The position numbers and the translations under genes are program-made. The notes under the pieces were generated by a model. That model saw only the letters and a program-made list of their open reading frames with translations. It was not told the origin of the DNA and searched no databases. Below, piece after piece: positions 23,508 to 35,593 of a stretch of DNA of 64,000 bases. Source of the DNA: Symsagittifera roscoffensis (taxonomy: Eukaryota > Xenacoelomorpha > Acoela > Convolutidae); assembly GCF_963678635.1 (NCBI RefSeq), contig NC_087068.1, positions 20,981,029 to 21,045,028 on the forward strand. Direction: 5' to 3'. Numbering within the stretch: position 1 is the stretch's first letter; each line of letters opens with the position of its first letter.

Positions 23508-25540
23508 ATGTCTATTAAAAATTTAGGAAATAAACAAACAATCGTATTACACAAACGTGAAATAGACAACCAAAAATATTATCTTGTAATAACCCCGCAT
23601 ACACAAACAGTTGGATACAATCGAACAAAACGACAAACAATAAAAAGAAAAATTATAAGTAAACAAAGACAGATAACACGAAAAAGATTTTCAAAAAATA
23701 GAAATGTATTCTCCGAATCAGAAGTCAGTAGTCTAGACGCACTATACAAATTAAAAGAATCAGTAAATAAAAATTGCCCAATCCATGATCAGTTATATTT
23801 TTTCGATTTGGAAACAACTTCAAACTCATCAAAATGAGGAAAAAGAAGAATAAAAAAGCAATATAAACGCAAACCAGTACACCTATATAATTGGAATCAA
23901 CTAATTAGACATATTGATAATTATATATTAACAGTCATCAAAAGAAAAAATGAGCAACACTCAAAAAGACGAAACTCCAGACGAAGAAGCAGTTTCTCCC
24001 TTTTTTAATATAAGTTCACTCTGTGGTAGAGGACAAACACCATTTTGCTAAAAAATCTCGTAAATTTGTTTGAACCAGGAATCAGTCCATGCAAATCAGA
24101 ATTCCCAATTACAAAAATCAAAAGACGAATCATAGAACATTATTTAAAAGACATATGTAGCCTAACACAACAATACGGAATCTACACCATAGAAATCAGT
24201 ACACCAAGAACACTTCATGGTAAATATGTTATCCAAACAGACGATTTTGATTTAGAATTTTAAAAATTAATCACAGAATATATCAAAAGCATACAATATC
24301 AAAACTCACAGAGAGAAAATTCAATATTCACCAACGAAGTTTTTGCAATAAAAAATAGAGTTATATATCTATATTAGAAAAAACAGAAGCTCAAAGTACA
24401 TCAACAGTCCAAACATCAAAACATACAAAAGTTGGGGAAAAAAATCGTTGCATTTTCAACATTTTTAAACTCAACCCGTGAAATTTTACAAATAATGATG
24501 TATCACAAAACACTAAACGAGATTTACAAAAAATACTAGCATGGTTTACAATTGATTATTTTACACATAATATCAACTTAATTGAACAAGCAAGAAAAAC
24601 CTTTAGACCCCAAAGTACCAAGGACGACACTGTCATTGCAGAACAATCAGATTACGTTTGGGACCCTGAATGGTCTCATCCAACATTTTTAAATCTTCCA
24701 GCAGATATCTCAAGTCAAGCAATAAGTACAATATCTTTTCACAGAGATTATGTAAAAGTAATACCACTAACAATTGATGCAACACCTTTAAATTATAATA
24801 CATTTTTACCTGATACCCAAACTAACAATTTAAATTCAACAATTATACATAATGAGAATCTCAATGGAACTAGAAATCTTACAAAACAAGATATTCAAAC
24901 ACCATCACACTTCATAAATGAAGAAATAGTTCAAACAACAGAAACAACTACACAACAAAGTATCTCACCAATAGGTCCAAACCTCACAACACCGAAAAAT
25001 ACAAATACAACACTATCACAAGTAATCTTACAATCGACCGTTAAGCCTTCGGTTGCTCCAAAATATTCACATATGGACTATCAGACATATAGACTAATGA
25101 CAATACCGTCAAAAACACGAAAAACGTTCACAAGAAACACTTTTGCAGAACACAACTATAATTATGTAAATCAGCCAAAAACAAATCAACTCCCCCGAAA
25201 ACATATGCAAAACGTTAACCAGGTATGTTCTCACTATTGGAGTCTTCCAAATACATCGACCAATTCAGTAAACAAGATAATCCACACCCTCCACAGGATT
25301 ATAGTGAAAATTACCCATTTTTTCAACAAAATAGGAATAAACACCAAACACTTTATTACACAAATTACTTATCATCTGATGATGATGACTATCATCAACC
25401 AGACATTTTTGCACCATATACACATGATATTGCACACAAAGACCGCGACAATCTCAACCATCCCAAAATATGAAGATTTACCCACAAAATCCAGCAGATA
25501 TGCAGAATCAACAATCAATGCATATACAAAACCCAATTAA
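23508..25540 (+). pseudogene. Unrecognised 5' coding block of the Ty3-class element
   Basis: Codon-rich sequence precedes the recognisable gag. A frame from ATG 23508 reads MSIKNLGNKQTIVLHKREID, is strongly basic, stops at TGA 23835, and continues open in the same frame to about 24007 with an Arg/Lys/Ser-rich tail. A further piece is open at 24045-24263. A third frame is open without a stop from 24482 to 25540 (over 350 codons), including WSHPTFLNLPADISSQAIS and a Thr/Gln/Asn-rich stretch. I recognise no domain. It could be an extended N-terminal part of gag or an extra gene. The first half is also present, truncated, at 18128-19348. Sequence breaks show this copy is non-functional. Confidence 0.55.
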
Positions 25541-27536
25541 CGCACAATCTATTCACCTATACAATCACAAAACCCAATGAATATGCATTCTTAGCAACCA
25601 ACTCAAATGCAAAATGAAATGCCGCCACCATATTACTTACAACAACATGAAATAACAAAAAATCAACTTACAAATTTCTCGCAAATACCAAATGCCGCGA
25701 GTCACTCCAAATGACAATGAATCCATATTTAATGGGAGGATCGTCAATAACATCCAACAAACCATTAATGGTATTCACAGGATCAGACCCTGAAAACTCA
25801 GTAGAAGATTACCTAAATGCAGTCACAGCAAATTAATTTTAAATATAGGACCCGAACCAATTATTACGCCACTCCATCAAAATTGGATACATAGACGCAC
25901 AGCGTTAATACAAACAACGCTAGATGGCGCAGCCCAAAAATAGTTTTCAGTACTACCTATAGACATAAAATCAGATTGGAAAAGATTCACACAAGAATTT
26001 TCAAAAATGTTTGATCCTGAAAGAAACAAACAACATCAAAGATTTTTATGCAACGAAATTCGCAGATTACCAAATGAAACAGTTAAACAATTAGCAGTTC
26101 GAATCGAAACGCTTGTTCGAAAAGCGTATTCACTCAATACACATGATTACAAAAACACAAAAATGACAGAAATTTTAATGATGACCTTAACACCTCAATT
26201 AAGGAAATAGCTATAAAAAAAGAGAGCATCTCATCCTTCCTCAATTCGAGAACCAGATTTAGATTTTAGAAAATTAGTAGATAAACTAGAACAAGCAGAA
26301 ATCAAAATGAAACTTGAAAAAATAGAAAATCTAAAACTACGGTTTGTCAATCAGATCGAAACAAATACTACACATATAAATAACAATCAAGGATCAGATA
26401 CAGACCTGAATGAAAAAATCACTGAAATATTAAAGATCTATGAAAAGAACCCAAACTTTAAAGGCAAACCATCTTTCAAGAAACGGTGTAATTATTGCCG
26501 ACGATACGGAGACAGTATTGCCAAATGTAGACAAAACCAACAAGACAATCAGAATAAACCTCAAAAGCACAAAGAACCAAATAAGTCATTCTATCAATAT
26601 ATGAAAAAAGATCAAAACCTAACGAACAGGAATATATACAGTAATAATAGCTCTGGAAAACCTCTTTCAGGCACTTCAAATTATTCAAGCAATCAATCAC
26701 CATATAACTCCAGTTATAGAGGTAGATCGCTCGAACAAAGAATTTCACGAAATTTCTCACAAAATAGATATAGTCAATCGAATAGCCAAAATAACCAAAA
26801 TAGAAATAACTATTCACGATCAATTTCAAACACAACAGAATTTGTTTCTGCATCCAGTTCCATTCAAACCCAAGGAATAGACACTATTACAATAATAGAT
26901 CACGAAATTCATCGTACAACAGAAATAGAAACTCTTCAAACAATAGGAATACAAGTTATTCCAACAATCAAAATCAGAACTATCAAAGCAACAGATCAAG
27001 GAACAACTCATATAATAGATCAAATACTCAAAAATCAAAATAATAACTATTATAACAGACCACGAAATAATTCACAAAACCGAAACTCGAGCTACAACAA
27101 TAGATACAGAAACTGTTCCCAGTCACCCCATAGGAATAATAACCGTTACCCCGATTCTAAACATCGATACAGAAGTAACACACCAAAGCATCAAAGCGAC
27201 ATCAATCAAGTACAAATAAATGAAGAAACAACTTCAGACCCCCCAGGTAATGATAACACAGAAAATAATGAATTACAATTAAACCACATTAATTGTGAAT
27301 CATTAGATGCTGAAAGTGATACAGATATTACCATCTCAGTAAATATGATAACAGTCAAAAACGACTATGAACCTATCATATATGAACAACCTTTTAATTC
27401 AGACATCTACGAAAATCAATTGGAACTTCTTCATAATTATTATACTAGATCCATCGATAAAAATACACGAACTACACAAGAAGTAGACGAAATTAACATT
27501 GTAATTAAACCTGATAAAAACGACGAAGTACAATGA
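25541..27536 (+). pseudogene. Gag remnant (capsid and nucleocapsid) of the Ty3-class element
   Basis: Capsid-like text appears in broken frames from about 25735 (FTGSDPENSVEDYL) and is clear at 25975-26210, where WKRFTQEFSKMFDPERN and LPNETVKQLAVRIETL match the general retrotransposon gag pattern. A long frame from 26307 to 27536 (409 codons) holds a zinc-knuckle-like CNYCRRYGDSIAKC in which the usual His is Asp. A very Asn/Gln/Ser/Arg-rich tail follows. Gag packages the element RNA in the family. Stops near 25835, 25941 and 26210 interrupt the capsid. The frame ends with ATGA, overlapping the start of the next frame by 4 bases. Confidence 0.75.
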
Positions 27537-28081
27537 TCAAACACAAAACATATTTATCTAAACAAACAAAAAGAACAACCGAGAGAGAAACTTTCATAAT
27601 CCCATTTCTCTTAGAAAGTCCAAGAAGTAAAGAATTTCAACCACCAGATCTTGAAATTAATTTTTTAATCGACTCAGGAGCAGAATCAAATATCATTAAC
27701 ATTCCCACATGGAATGAAATCAAAACACTGCACCCAAATTTAACACCTCTTGAAACATCTAGTAAATTAGCAACAGCACAAGGATCAACATTAGTAACTT
27801 ATAGAAAAATCCAGCTATTCTTTGTTCCCACAAGAACAATACAACAAAACAAGATTTTGAACAAGCCATTCGAACAAACATTTCATATTACTGATATTAA
27901 GCATAATATCATTGGCATAACGTTTATAACTAAATATATACCATCAATAAACATCTTAAATAGTAAAATCCATATCAAAGATAATTATACAAAAACGAAA
28001 AACACAGCCTTAACATTCTTTCAACGATTAAACAAACAACCACCATTTTTCTCAAAATTTTACCCCATTTATAATCAATAA
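27533..28081 (+). pseudogene. Retroviral-type aspartic protease of the Ty3-class element
   Basis: The frame starts 4 bases before the gag stop and is in the -1 frame relative to it. INFLIDSGAESNI carries the catalytic Asp in the D-S/T-G form. HNIIGITFI near the C-terminal side fits the ILG-type motif. These proteases cleave the gag-pol polyprotein. A TAA at 28079 interrupts the frame, but the same frame continues open into the linker and RT, so the stop is probably a mutation. I see no clear slippery heptamer at the overlap. Confidence 0.8.
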
Positions 28082-28561
28082 CGGAAACACCTGAAACCAC
28101 TATCAGGAAACGTATATAACGTTTCAATAAAACAAGTTCATCAGTATGACAAAAGTCAAAACAAACAACAACTTTTCATGTCAGATTTCGAATTTAAACC
28201 CACTCACAAATTTTTCAAAACTACAATTTCATCCATAAAATACTTGAAAAACACAAATTCCGATTTTGTTTCACTACACGTGTATATTAATACACCATAT
28301 CAAATAACATTACCCTTAGGACTTTTAGGATATTGTGAAACAAATGCTACAAATTCACCTATAAATGAAGTAGCATATCGAGTAAATAATATATTACAAC
28401 TATTAGATATTTGTCAATCAACAATTCTTGACGAAGAATTATCCAAAAATTATATAATAAATAAAGAAAAAAGAAATACATATTACTTGACAAAAACACC
28501 ATCTTTTAAACCAACATTTAATATAACAAATTATACAAAAGAATAACAAAAACATTTTAAA
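28082..28561 (+). pseudogene. Protease-RT linker segment of pol
   Basis: This is the same reading frame as the protease and RT. It is open from 28082 to the TAA at 28544, with a Met at 28178. LPLGLLGYCETN and VNNILQLLDICQSTIL are the most distinctive parts. It has the position and general character of the connecting region between protease and RT in Ty3/gypsy pol. No separate catalytic motif is seen. Confidence 0.65.
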
Positions 28562-29374
28562 ATGTTTAGTTTTCAAAATTCACAGATAACGCAAGATGAA
28601 TTTGACAAATTAGCTAAACAACTGATTAAATATTGTACAGTCTACGCAAGATCAAAATTTGACGTTGGAACAATTAGTTCATCATTACACCTTCCATTAA
28701 AACCTGACGCAGTTTTCAAAAAACAAAGACCAAGTAAAGTACCGATTTACTTATACGACAAGGTAAATCTATTACTTGATATATTATCACAATACGAAAT
28801 TAGATCACCGGTAAACAAAGAAAAACAACCAAAAGTAAATACATTCATCAACCCTGTTATCATTCTAGCAAAAGATGAATCACTAAAAATAGTTTTAGAC
28901 GCTAGATATCTCAATTCACTAATTGACAAATCAAAATGTAATTGGCCCATTGAACCAATACAAGTTATCTTAACAAAGATAAGTGGTGAGTACTTCACAA
29001 CCGCAGACATGAATAGTGCTTACAATCAAATGCCTCTAGATGAACAATCACGACGATTAACACAAATTGTTATTGGAAATCAACAATACGAGTTTAATTG
29101 ATTACTCTATGGAATATCCATAGGACCAGCAGCTTTTTCAGCTTTCATGAGTAAAATTTTTAGACCACTAATACTCAAGAAAAATGCAATCACATATTTA
29201 GATGATGTTTTGATGCAATCACAAACTAAAGACGAAATGTTTACAGTTTTGGAACAATATCATAAAATACTTCAGAACGAAAATCTGAAAGCTGCCCCAG
29301 ATAAATCACATTTCTTCTTAACACGCGTTAAATTTCAGGACATAATATTGAACAAAACACTATCACTCCATTAA
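28562..29374 (+). pseudogene. Reverse transcriptase domain of the Ty3-class element
   Basis: It is in the same frame as the protease. FTTADMNSAYNQMPLDEQSR is the region holding the first catalytic Asp, and YLDDVLM (near 29197-29217) is the YxDD active site. LLYGISIGPAAFSAFM is the usual segment between them. A TGA at 29099 stands where Trp is normally found just before LLYG, and a further frameshift occurs near 29337. RT makes cDNA from the element RNA. The domain is well preserved but cannot be translated intact. Confidence 0.88.
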
Positions 29375-30376
29375 AATCACGTGTTGATGCAATTAAAAAA
29401 CTTCAACCACCTACAGAAAAAAAGAAAATCCAAGAATTTCTTGGAATATTGAACTTATTTAGTAAATATGTTTAAAAAATGCAATTATACTTAAGACCTT
29501 TCTATAATATCCTCAGACAACAAAACATTTTGAATGGACCACTGAACATCAAACACGATTTGAAGAAATTAAAAAAATTTTGACAGAACAAATTTCAAAC
29601 ACGATTCCAGATCCAAACCAACCATTCTATGCAATGTGCGATGCTCCAAATTTTGGCATCGGCGCAGCATTATTACCATCACATAGTGGAACAAATAAAA
29701 CAAATCTTATATCAGCAAATTCACGATTATTCAGACAAGCCGAGCTACGACTCTCTACTCTAATGAGAGAATGTACAGCTATAATAAACACACTTACAGA
29801 ATACGAATTTCGGATACTTGGATCAAAATAATCAACATTTTTTTTACAGATCATTAACCAATTATTTTTCTTTTCACACAAAAGTCAAATCTTAATCATA
29901 GAGTTTATTGATTTCAATTCATTTAAATGAAATTCCCAAACTTACATATAGTTTGGATAGCAGGAAAAAACCTAGCATTACCAGATACATTAAGTGGAAA
30001 TACGCCACCAGAACTACTTACACGAAAAACTACAGTTGAACTACCAAACAATATCAAATTCTATCTCGCAAAAGATGAAGCATCACCCCAATTAGAATGC
30101 GAATACGCAGTAAAAACTGACATTGATCAATCAAAAATAAACAAGCTACAACATTTTCCACTCTACCTAGATTGCCAAAATAATCACTATGAAGTTGATT
30201 TATTAGGTACGTCTACCTTTAAACCAATTCCATACTCCCAATGGATAAAAAATAATACTCAACAAAAGAAAAAAAAACAACAACCGCATAAAAAAGACCT
30301 TTTTCCATTAATTGAAAAAGAAAACTTGACCAATAAAATAAATTTATCAGGACCACAAAAAAATGATTCAAAATAA
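29375..30376 (+). pseudogene. RT thumb, RNase H and tether region of pol
   Basis: PPTEKKKIQEFLGILNLFSK (about 29408-29468) is the end of RT. FYAMCDAPNFGIGAALL at about 29618-29670 carries the first RNase H acidic residue. RLSTLMRECTAII includes the Glu of the next motif, and FTDH near 29850 the third site. From 29927 a frame reads FPNLHIVWIAGKNLALPDTL and continues to 30376 with a basic tether ending GPQKNDSK. At least three frameshifts and several stops are present. RNase H removes the RNA strand during reverse transcription. Confidence 0.8.
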
Positions 30377-30720
30377 ACAACATCGTAACAATTTATTACC
30401 TTACTACCCGAAAGAATACGCATTACGCGAAATAACTCAATTATATTCTTTTACAGGCTTAAAATTTATTCAAAACAAAACATATACAGAACAAGAAACA
30501 TATTTATATGACGACACTCATCATGAACAAAATCAAAAACAAAACACAACTCATAAAAATATAAAAACACCAGACCCAAAAATACCTCAAAAAGAAAGAA
30601 AAAACAAGAAAATGATAGAAAAAATCTTACCACAAGAACAAATAGAAAAATCAAAACACAGAGAATTATCGCGACTTAGAAATCAACCACGTAAAAATTA
30701 CAAAACATTCACCCCTTAAT
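30355..30720 (+). pseudogene. Integrase C-terminal remnant after internal deletion
   Basis: Directly after the tether, the sequence reads QHRNNLLPYYPKEYALREI. HR-N-LLPYYP is the pattern found near the very C-terminal end of Ty3/gypsy integrases. The zinc-binding HHCC domain, the D,D-35-E catalytic core and the GPY module that should come between are absent. The tail to 30719 is Lys/Gln-rich and ends FTP. The junction lies at about 30355-30375, where two coding segments meet in different frames. Loss of the core means the copy could not integrate on its own even if its stops were absent. Confidence 0.72.
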
Positions 30721-31739
30721 CTAAAATTTTAAAGAAAGTTGAATTTCAAAAACAACTTTAATTTCGAAGTCAATAATTCGTACACCTCTAAATCATTTTG
30801 AAACTTTCACTTTTTCAAAATAACATGCTGAAACATACGCAACAATTCTAGTTCAAATTCAGCCAATAGGATTCACTCAAATCCGTCACCTTCAATATCT
30901 CTAACACAAACCTACTAGCCGATAGATATTATTCTCCAGGCATATACATAACTATAACTTTACAAACTCCAGGTCAAAAATAAGCAAGTTGCTAAAACTT
31001 GACAACAAAAATAAACACCATCATAATATTACATCCCTCCCCATCAAATAATGCAAAGATCAACAAAATTTTCCCAACTTGGACCTCAAAAACCCTCCAA
31101 CCAAAAATGGCAAATTAGCCTAAAGTAAAAAAAAGACCATAATCATTTGGACTAAAGTACAAATATTTCAAAAATACCCCAGATTACAAAACAAATAAAA
31201 CCAAAGCAAAGAAGACCTCCCGAGCACCATTAAATTAGCCTCCAACATTTTTTTCACAAAACTCAACCCACTTGTCAAAAAATCAAAAAATAATCCGACC
31301 ACACTTGAATTTCGCCCCAGAGGTTCAAAAAAATTTCGACGAACGAATCATTTCTTAAATGCTTCTCTCTTCAACAGTCGATACCTTAGAAAAATAATCA
31401 TAAACCTTCAAATAAAATTTTTCATTCTATTCAAACTTTTGCTAATATTTTTTATTGAAACTTTTGAAGCCCTAATAATCCTTTTAAAATTTTTTTGCAA
31501 TAGTTTTTTAATTTTCTACTCGCTATTTGAAATATATCTTCGAATTTCCCAAATCATTGACCACATTCACTGGTACGATAATTCAAAGTCTATTTAAACG
31601 GTGAAAAATACAGACCACAAGATATTTCACCCAGAAATATTTTCAGTTTTGTAACCTTAAAAAAACGAAATTCTTGCCTTTCTAGGATGGCCCTATTACA
31701 TCTTAGAGAGATTAACTATCTTATACGCTATGTTTAATT
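30721..31739. other. Non-coding-looking stretch 3' of pol
   Basis: About 1 kb of the element has no long frame on either strand. It separates the integrase remnant from the 3' coding block. I see no structured motif in it. Confidence 0.5.
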
Positions 31740-32207
31740 TTATAGGATTTCTTTTCTCACTGTTAAAAGGAATCTATAACACATGCGCTATACACACAAG
31801 TAAACCGCCAAGCAAGTGTAGCACGTATATTTTTTGCAGGATTTTTTGGAATTTTTTCATCATCAATCAATAAAATACTTCTAGAAGCACAAATAAAAGA
31901 ATATAATACCAAAATATCCACAAGAACAAACACATATAACAAAGATCATAATAATGTAGATACAACACCTAGAGCACCACAGATACCAACCCTACCAAAA
32001 AACCATCCAATATCATTAGTTCCCCGAAATTTTCGAAACTTAGCAATCACAAATAATCCAAAATTTAGAACAAATACAGCACAAAGTCCCATTCAACACA
32101 TACTGACACATCAGTCACAAAATGATAATACATCTGAACAAATTATCAAACAACCTCATACCACCACTTTTCAGTCTCAAAACAATCATTTTTTTAGCCA
32201 ACGATGA
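31740..32207 (+). pseudogene. Fragment with a hydrophobic segment, 3' coding block of the element
   Basis: A frame open over about 31797-32207 reads ARIFFAGFFGIFSSSINKIL followed by a polar Thr/Asn/Gln-rich stretch. Just before it, 31731-31790 shows another hydrophobic run (FNFIGFLFSLLKGIY) in a different frame. Hydrophobic segments after pol occur in env-like third genes of some elements. I see no other sign of an envelope gene, so I leave the function open. Confidence 0.4.
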
Positions 32208-32874
32208 GCCGACAAATTGGATCCCTCCATCGCTCAAATTCCACCCAGCCAACCTCCAAACTCAAATCCCAATTATCCCACTTTTTGCTTTCCCGCCACC
32301 CGATTCTAGGGTTATTAATATATCATCAAGCATGAATTTTGATACTAACTCAGATATTTCAGTTTTTCATACCATCTCACAATTTAACAACTCCGATGTA
32401 GAAACTCCCGACGAATTCGCAGACTCCGAACCATCTCCTTCTACCCATACCCAGACCAACTATTCAGTTTTTTCAAAACCCCCCTTTCGACCCATCCAAA
32501 CCAGTCATCCATTCCCATCCCTTTCCACTCCTTTTTACGCTTCCCAAGTAACCCCAACCTATTCTCCATTTAATTCCGATAGATCGCATAATAACTCCCC
32601 AGATAACATTCAAATTTCTGAAGAACTTGACAATTTTATCACACTACAACAACACGTAACTTACCCCCACACTCTTACGATACATCAATTATCATCAACA
32701 GTAACATCATCAAATCCACAAACACCTACACCACTTTCAGATTACACTCCATCATTAGCTCAATCATCCACATCCACCGAAACATCTACCAGCACTAACC
32801 GAGCTTACCGCACTTTTAAACGAAAATTCCCAAATCACCCATTTAAAACCAAACTCGGAACAGCCAGAGAATAA
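32122..32874 (+). pseudogene. Ser/Thr/Pro-rich open frame in the 3' block of the element
   Basis: This 250-codon frame without stops is rich in Ser, Pro and Thr (for example HTISQFNNSDVETPDEFADS and SLAQSSTSTETSTSTN) and ends in a basic patch with RTFKRKFPNHPF. No domain is recognisable; it reads like a low-complexity linker. It overlaps the end of the preceding fragment in another frame, so the two may once have been one gene joined before a frameshift. Confidence 0.5.
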
Positions 32875-33110
32875 ATCAACCACCCAGATCACACAAACAC
32901 AAAAAATTACCTTCAAATAACCCTACCCTCATTTCCACAATATACCTTAAATACTTCTACCACTATTAATGAAACACGATAATTTGTAGATGAGCACAAT
33001 TCAATACCAACACTTCATTGGACAGCTTACTACAATTATACTAACCCCCTTTATCTACCACTCACTAATACTAATGAAAATATCGAGAAAAATAAAAATT
33101 TGCTATGTAA

Positions 33111-33956
33111 CTCACCACATCAATAACACCTCGACAATTTACATATGTTGGATATAAAAAATTATTAAAAACATTCGCCGCACCCCGAGCTATCGATTGC
33201 TCAATTGAATACTACGATCATAAAATCATCCGTCCTAACAAAGATCAATTTTTAGACGAAGACCGCTTTGCAAACCTGCAACTAACCGAAATTTTTTAAA
33301 ATAAATTACCATACCTATTTACACTTAATATTTTTGATAAAAAGCACGATCATATTATTTCAGAAGCACTAGTTGACATACAAGCATATGAAAGCTTCTA
33401 TGATAAATTTCAGTTATTTTCACTAACCTTTCACTTTCTTTCACCACAGGAACGCTATTTGCAATGTTACCAAGATATAATGTTACGCACTAAACAAACG
33501 CACACTTATACATATTATCGTTTTATACAAAACCCTTTTGATTTACAGACAACATCACGACAACCCCACCACCGTTTTCAGTTTATTAACTCGAAATACA
33601 CATCACCATTCTTTCTTAATTTTACATATTGCTTTAAAAATGCTAAACTCCACGGCATCCTCCGCAACTACGACCCAGTTACCCAAATGTATATATTCTG
33701 TCCCATCACGAAGACCTTCAATGATGAAGAATCAAGACCCTTCATTATCCCGCATGAACTCATTCAACCTATCGAAATACCCATACTAGAATTTATTCAT
33801 AACACTAAATATAATCATAAAGTTTACAACCTAATCCAAAACACACCTCATGAATTAGCAGTAGGCACAGAAGAACTAAACATCATCAAGGCACTTCAAT
33901 TGCTTTGGCCACTGCTACAAACTAAAAATGTCATACGCATACTAGCCAAGTTATGA
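33111..33956 (+). pseudogene. Unrecognised conserved-looking 3' accessory protein of the element
   Basis: One frame is open from 33111 to 33956 except for a single TAA at 33297. It includes AAPRAIDCSIEYYD, DIQAYESFYDKFQLF, YYRFIQNPFDLQTTS, ILRNYDPVTQMYIFCPIT and HELAVGTEELNIIKAL. Amino-acid composition is balanced and protein-like, unlike the low-complexity frame before it. I do not recognise a family. Its place after pol and before the 3' LTR marks it as an accessory gene of the element. It is not obviously an envelope: no signal peptide or clear membrane anchor is visible in the preserved part. Confidence 0.55.
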
Positions 33957-35593
33957 ACAACATCAGACTTGATTCACGACATCTTCCCACATGGCTTTTT
34001 CCCAGATGAATAAGGTAAATAAAAATTAAAAAAATTTTACTTAATAAATTCAAAATTGTACTAACCGTTTTCTATAAATGTTTAATTTATTCTTTTAGTC
34101 TTCACACCACAACCATCTACAAAACAGGAAAAAGACAAATAAAAATACAAACTTGTTAATTTATAATAAAACTCCTGAATCTTTCGCACTAAATAATTTA
34201 GTAAAACTCATACCCAATGTAGTTAGTTCATTTATAAATTATTTTCCCAAGAAGCAGTAAAACTAAATTCGATGAAAATTTATAATTTTAAACTTTTCCC
34301 AAAAAGCAGTAAAATTCAATTTCTAAGTAAAAAAATTCATAAAATGAGAAAACAGTACTAGGCTTTTCAATATTTTCATTCATTCGCACCAGAATTCTAT
34401 CCAAACTCGCACAGCTCAACCACGAAGAATTGTTTAAATAAAGGTTTTATGTTTCAAGTTTTCACTAGCAAGGAATAACAAGTTTCAAACTTTTCTTTAA
34501 CCCGGTTGGAAAGGAATTATATACTAAACCAAACTAACCAACGCAGCTTACTAAAGACCACAAATCATAAAATAACAGCATGACTAAGAAAAGAAAACCA
34601 ACGGTACCGAAACCGGATTAAACCAGCTTAAAACAGGATAATTTATTCTTTTGAAGACTATTATAAAGTCTAAGAAAGATATCATAAAACACAAAAAAGT
34701 CGTAAGACAAACCCAAACCAAAAACAATTTGATTTTTGAAAAAAGGACACAACCAAAGTAACATAAGAAAGAATAGAAAAAACCAACATAAAATGTTATC
34801 ACATAACAGGACCTTTCAAAGAAACAGCATGAAATCATACTCCCACTCCTGGCCTAACCCACCAGAGAAGGACCTCATGAGCGTGCTTATGGACGGCCTA
34901 ACCCACCGCGCTACACCAACGCTTTGTGACCACACTTCAATTTTTAATAAGAGGTACTCAAGGGTGAGTAACTCTTCAAAATAACTGAACTAAAATTAAA
35001 ACGCTTTTGTGAAAACAACTAACTAAGATCCTGACTAAAAACCAAATTAACTAAAATTTATAAAATGTAAATCATAATATGCAGTATATAGAACATACAC
35101 AACAACAAAAACGAACATCCAAAGACTACACGATCCCATCACACTCGAACAAAAGAATGGCTAAACACAACCGACATGCCGTCCACGATCACGACTCAAA
35201 GGATTTAGAGTACGACTTGACTTCGCAGAAAAGGACTTCATTGAACTAGACCAATGACCACCTCGATGTTCAGATCCAAGTTACAAGGCATCCCTTCCAA
35301 ACACGATTTTCACGCCATTCCCAGACGAGGCTGCACACAAAACAGTTCTCTACTAATACAGAAAAATCTGACATAGCAAACCATTTTGAAATCGGATTGA
35401 TTTCATTGGGGATCACAGTCATTGTCGAATGACAAGATAACAATTTCCTATCCCTAATTCCAGCGTCCTGGAACGTTCTTCTTCAAGAGGAACCGGATAA
35501 GAAAATGATGTCCGCCAAATACCAACGTTCATCATCCATCCTTCAATTACAGAAAGAAAGATAATTCTAAAAACTCTGTAAACCCCGGATGGG
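33957..35593. other. 3' untranslated region of the element
   Basis: About 1.6 kb are A-rich without convincing frames. A G-rich GGATGGG at 35587-35593 abuts the 3' LTR and could be the remains of the polypurine tract. A 13-bp GGCCTAACCCACC repeats at 34851 and 34894. The reverse complement of 34902-34913 resembles a tRNA A box, but I see no B box. Confidence 0.45.

Larger units (their letters stand above)
19349..24729. repeat. 5.38-kb segmental tandem duplication, copy B
   Basis: This is the second copy of 13969-19348, at an offset of 5379-5381 bp because of small indels. It is continuous at its 3' end with the rest of the long retrotransposon. Copy B is therefore joined to the original downstream sequence, whereas copy A is joined to the original upstream polymerase sequence. 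Confidence 0.92.

Noticed and set aside
25225-25473. Separate 82-codon gene inside the 5' block
   Set aside because: It overlaps the longer frame open from 24482 to 25540; more likely a frameshifted continuation of the same decayed coding block.
31740-33956. Envelope gene of the retroelement
   Set aside because: Only hydrophobic runs and a Ser/Pro/Thr-rich frame are seen. There is no signal peptide, cleavage site or clear membrane anchor in order, so I do not call env.
34895-34970. tRNA gene or SINE on the minus strand
   Set aside because: An A-box-like TAGCGCGGTGGG is present, but there is no B box or cloverleaf.
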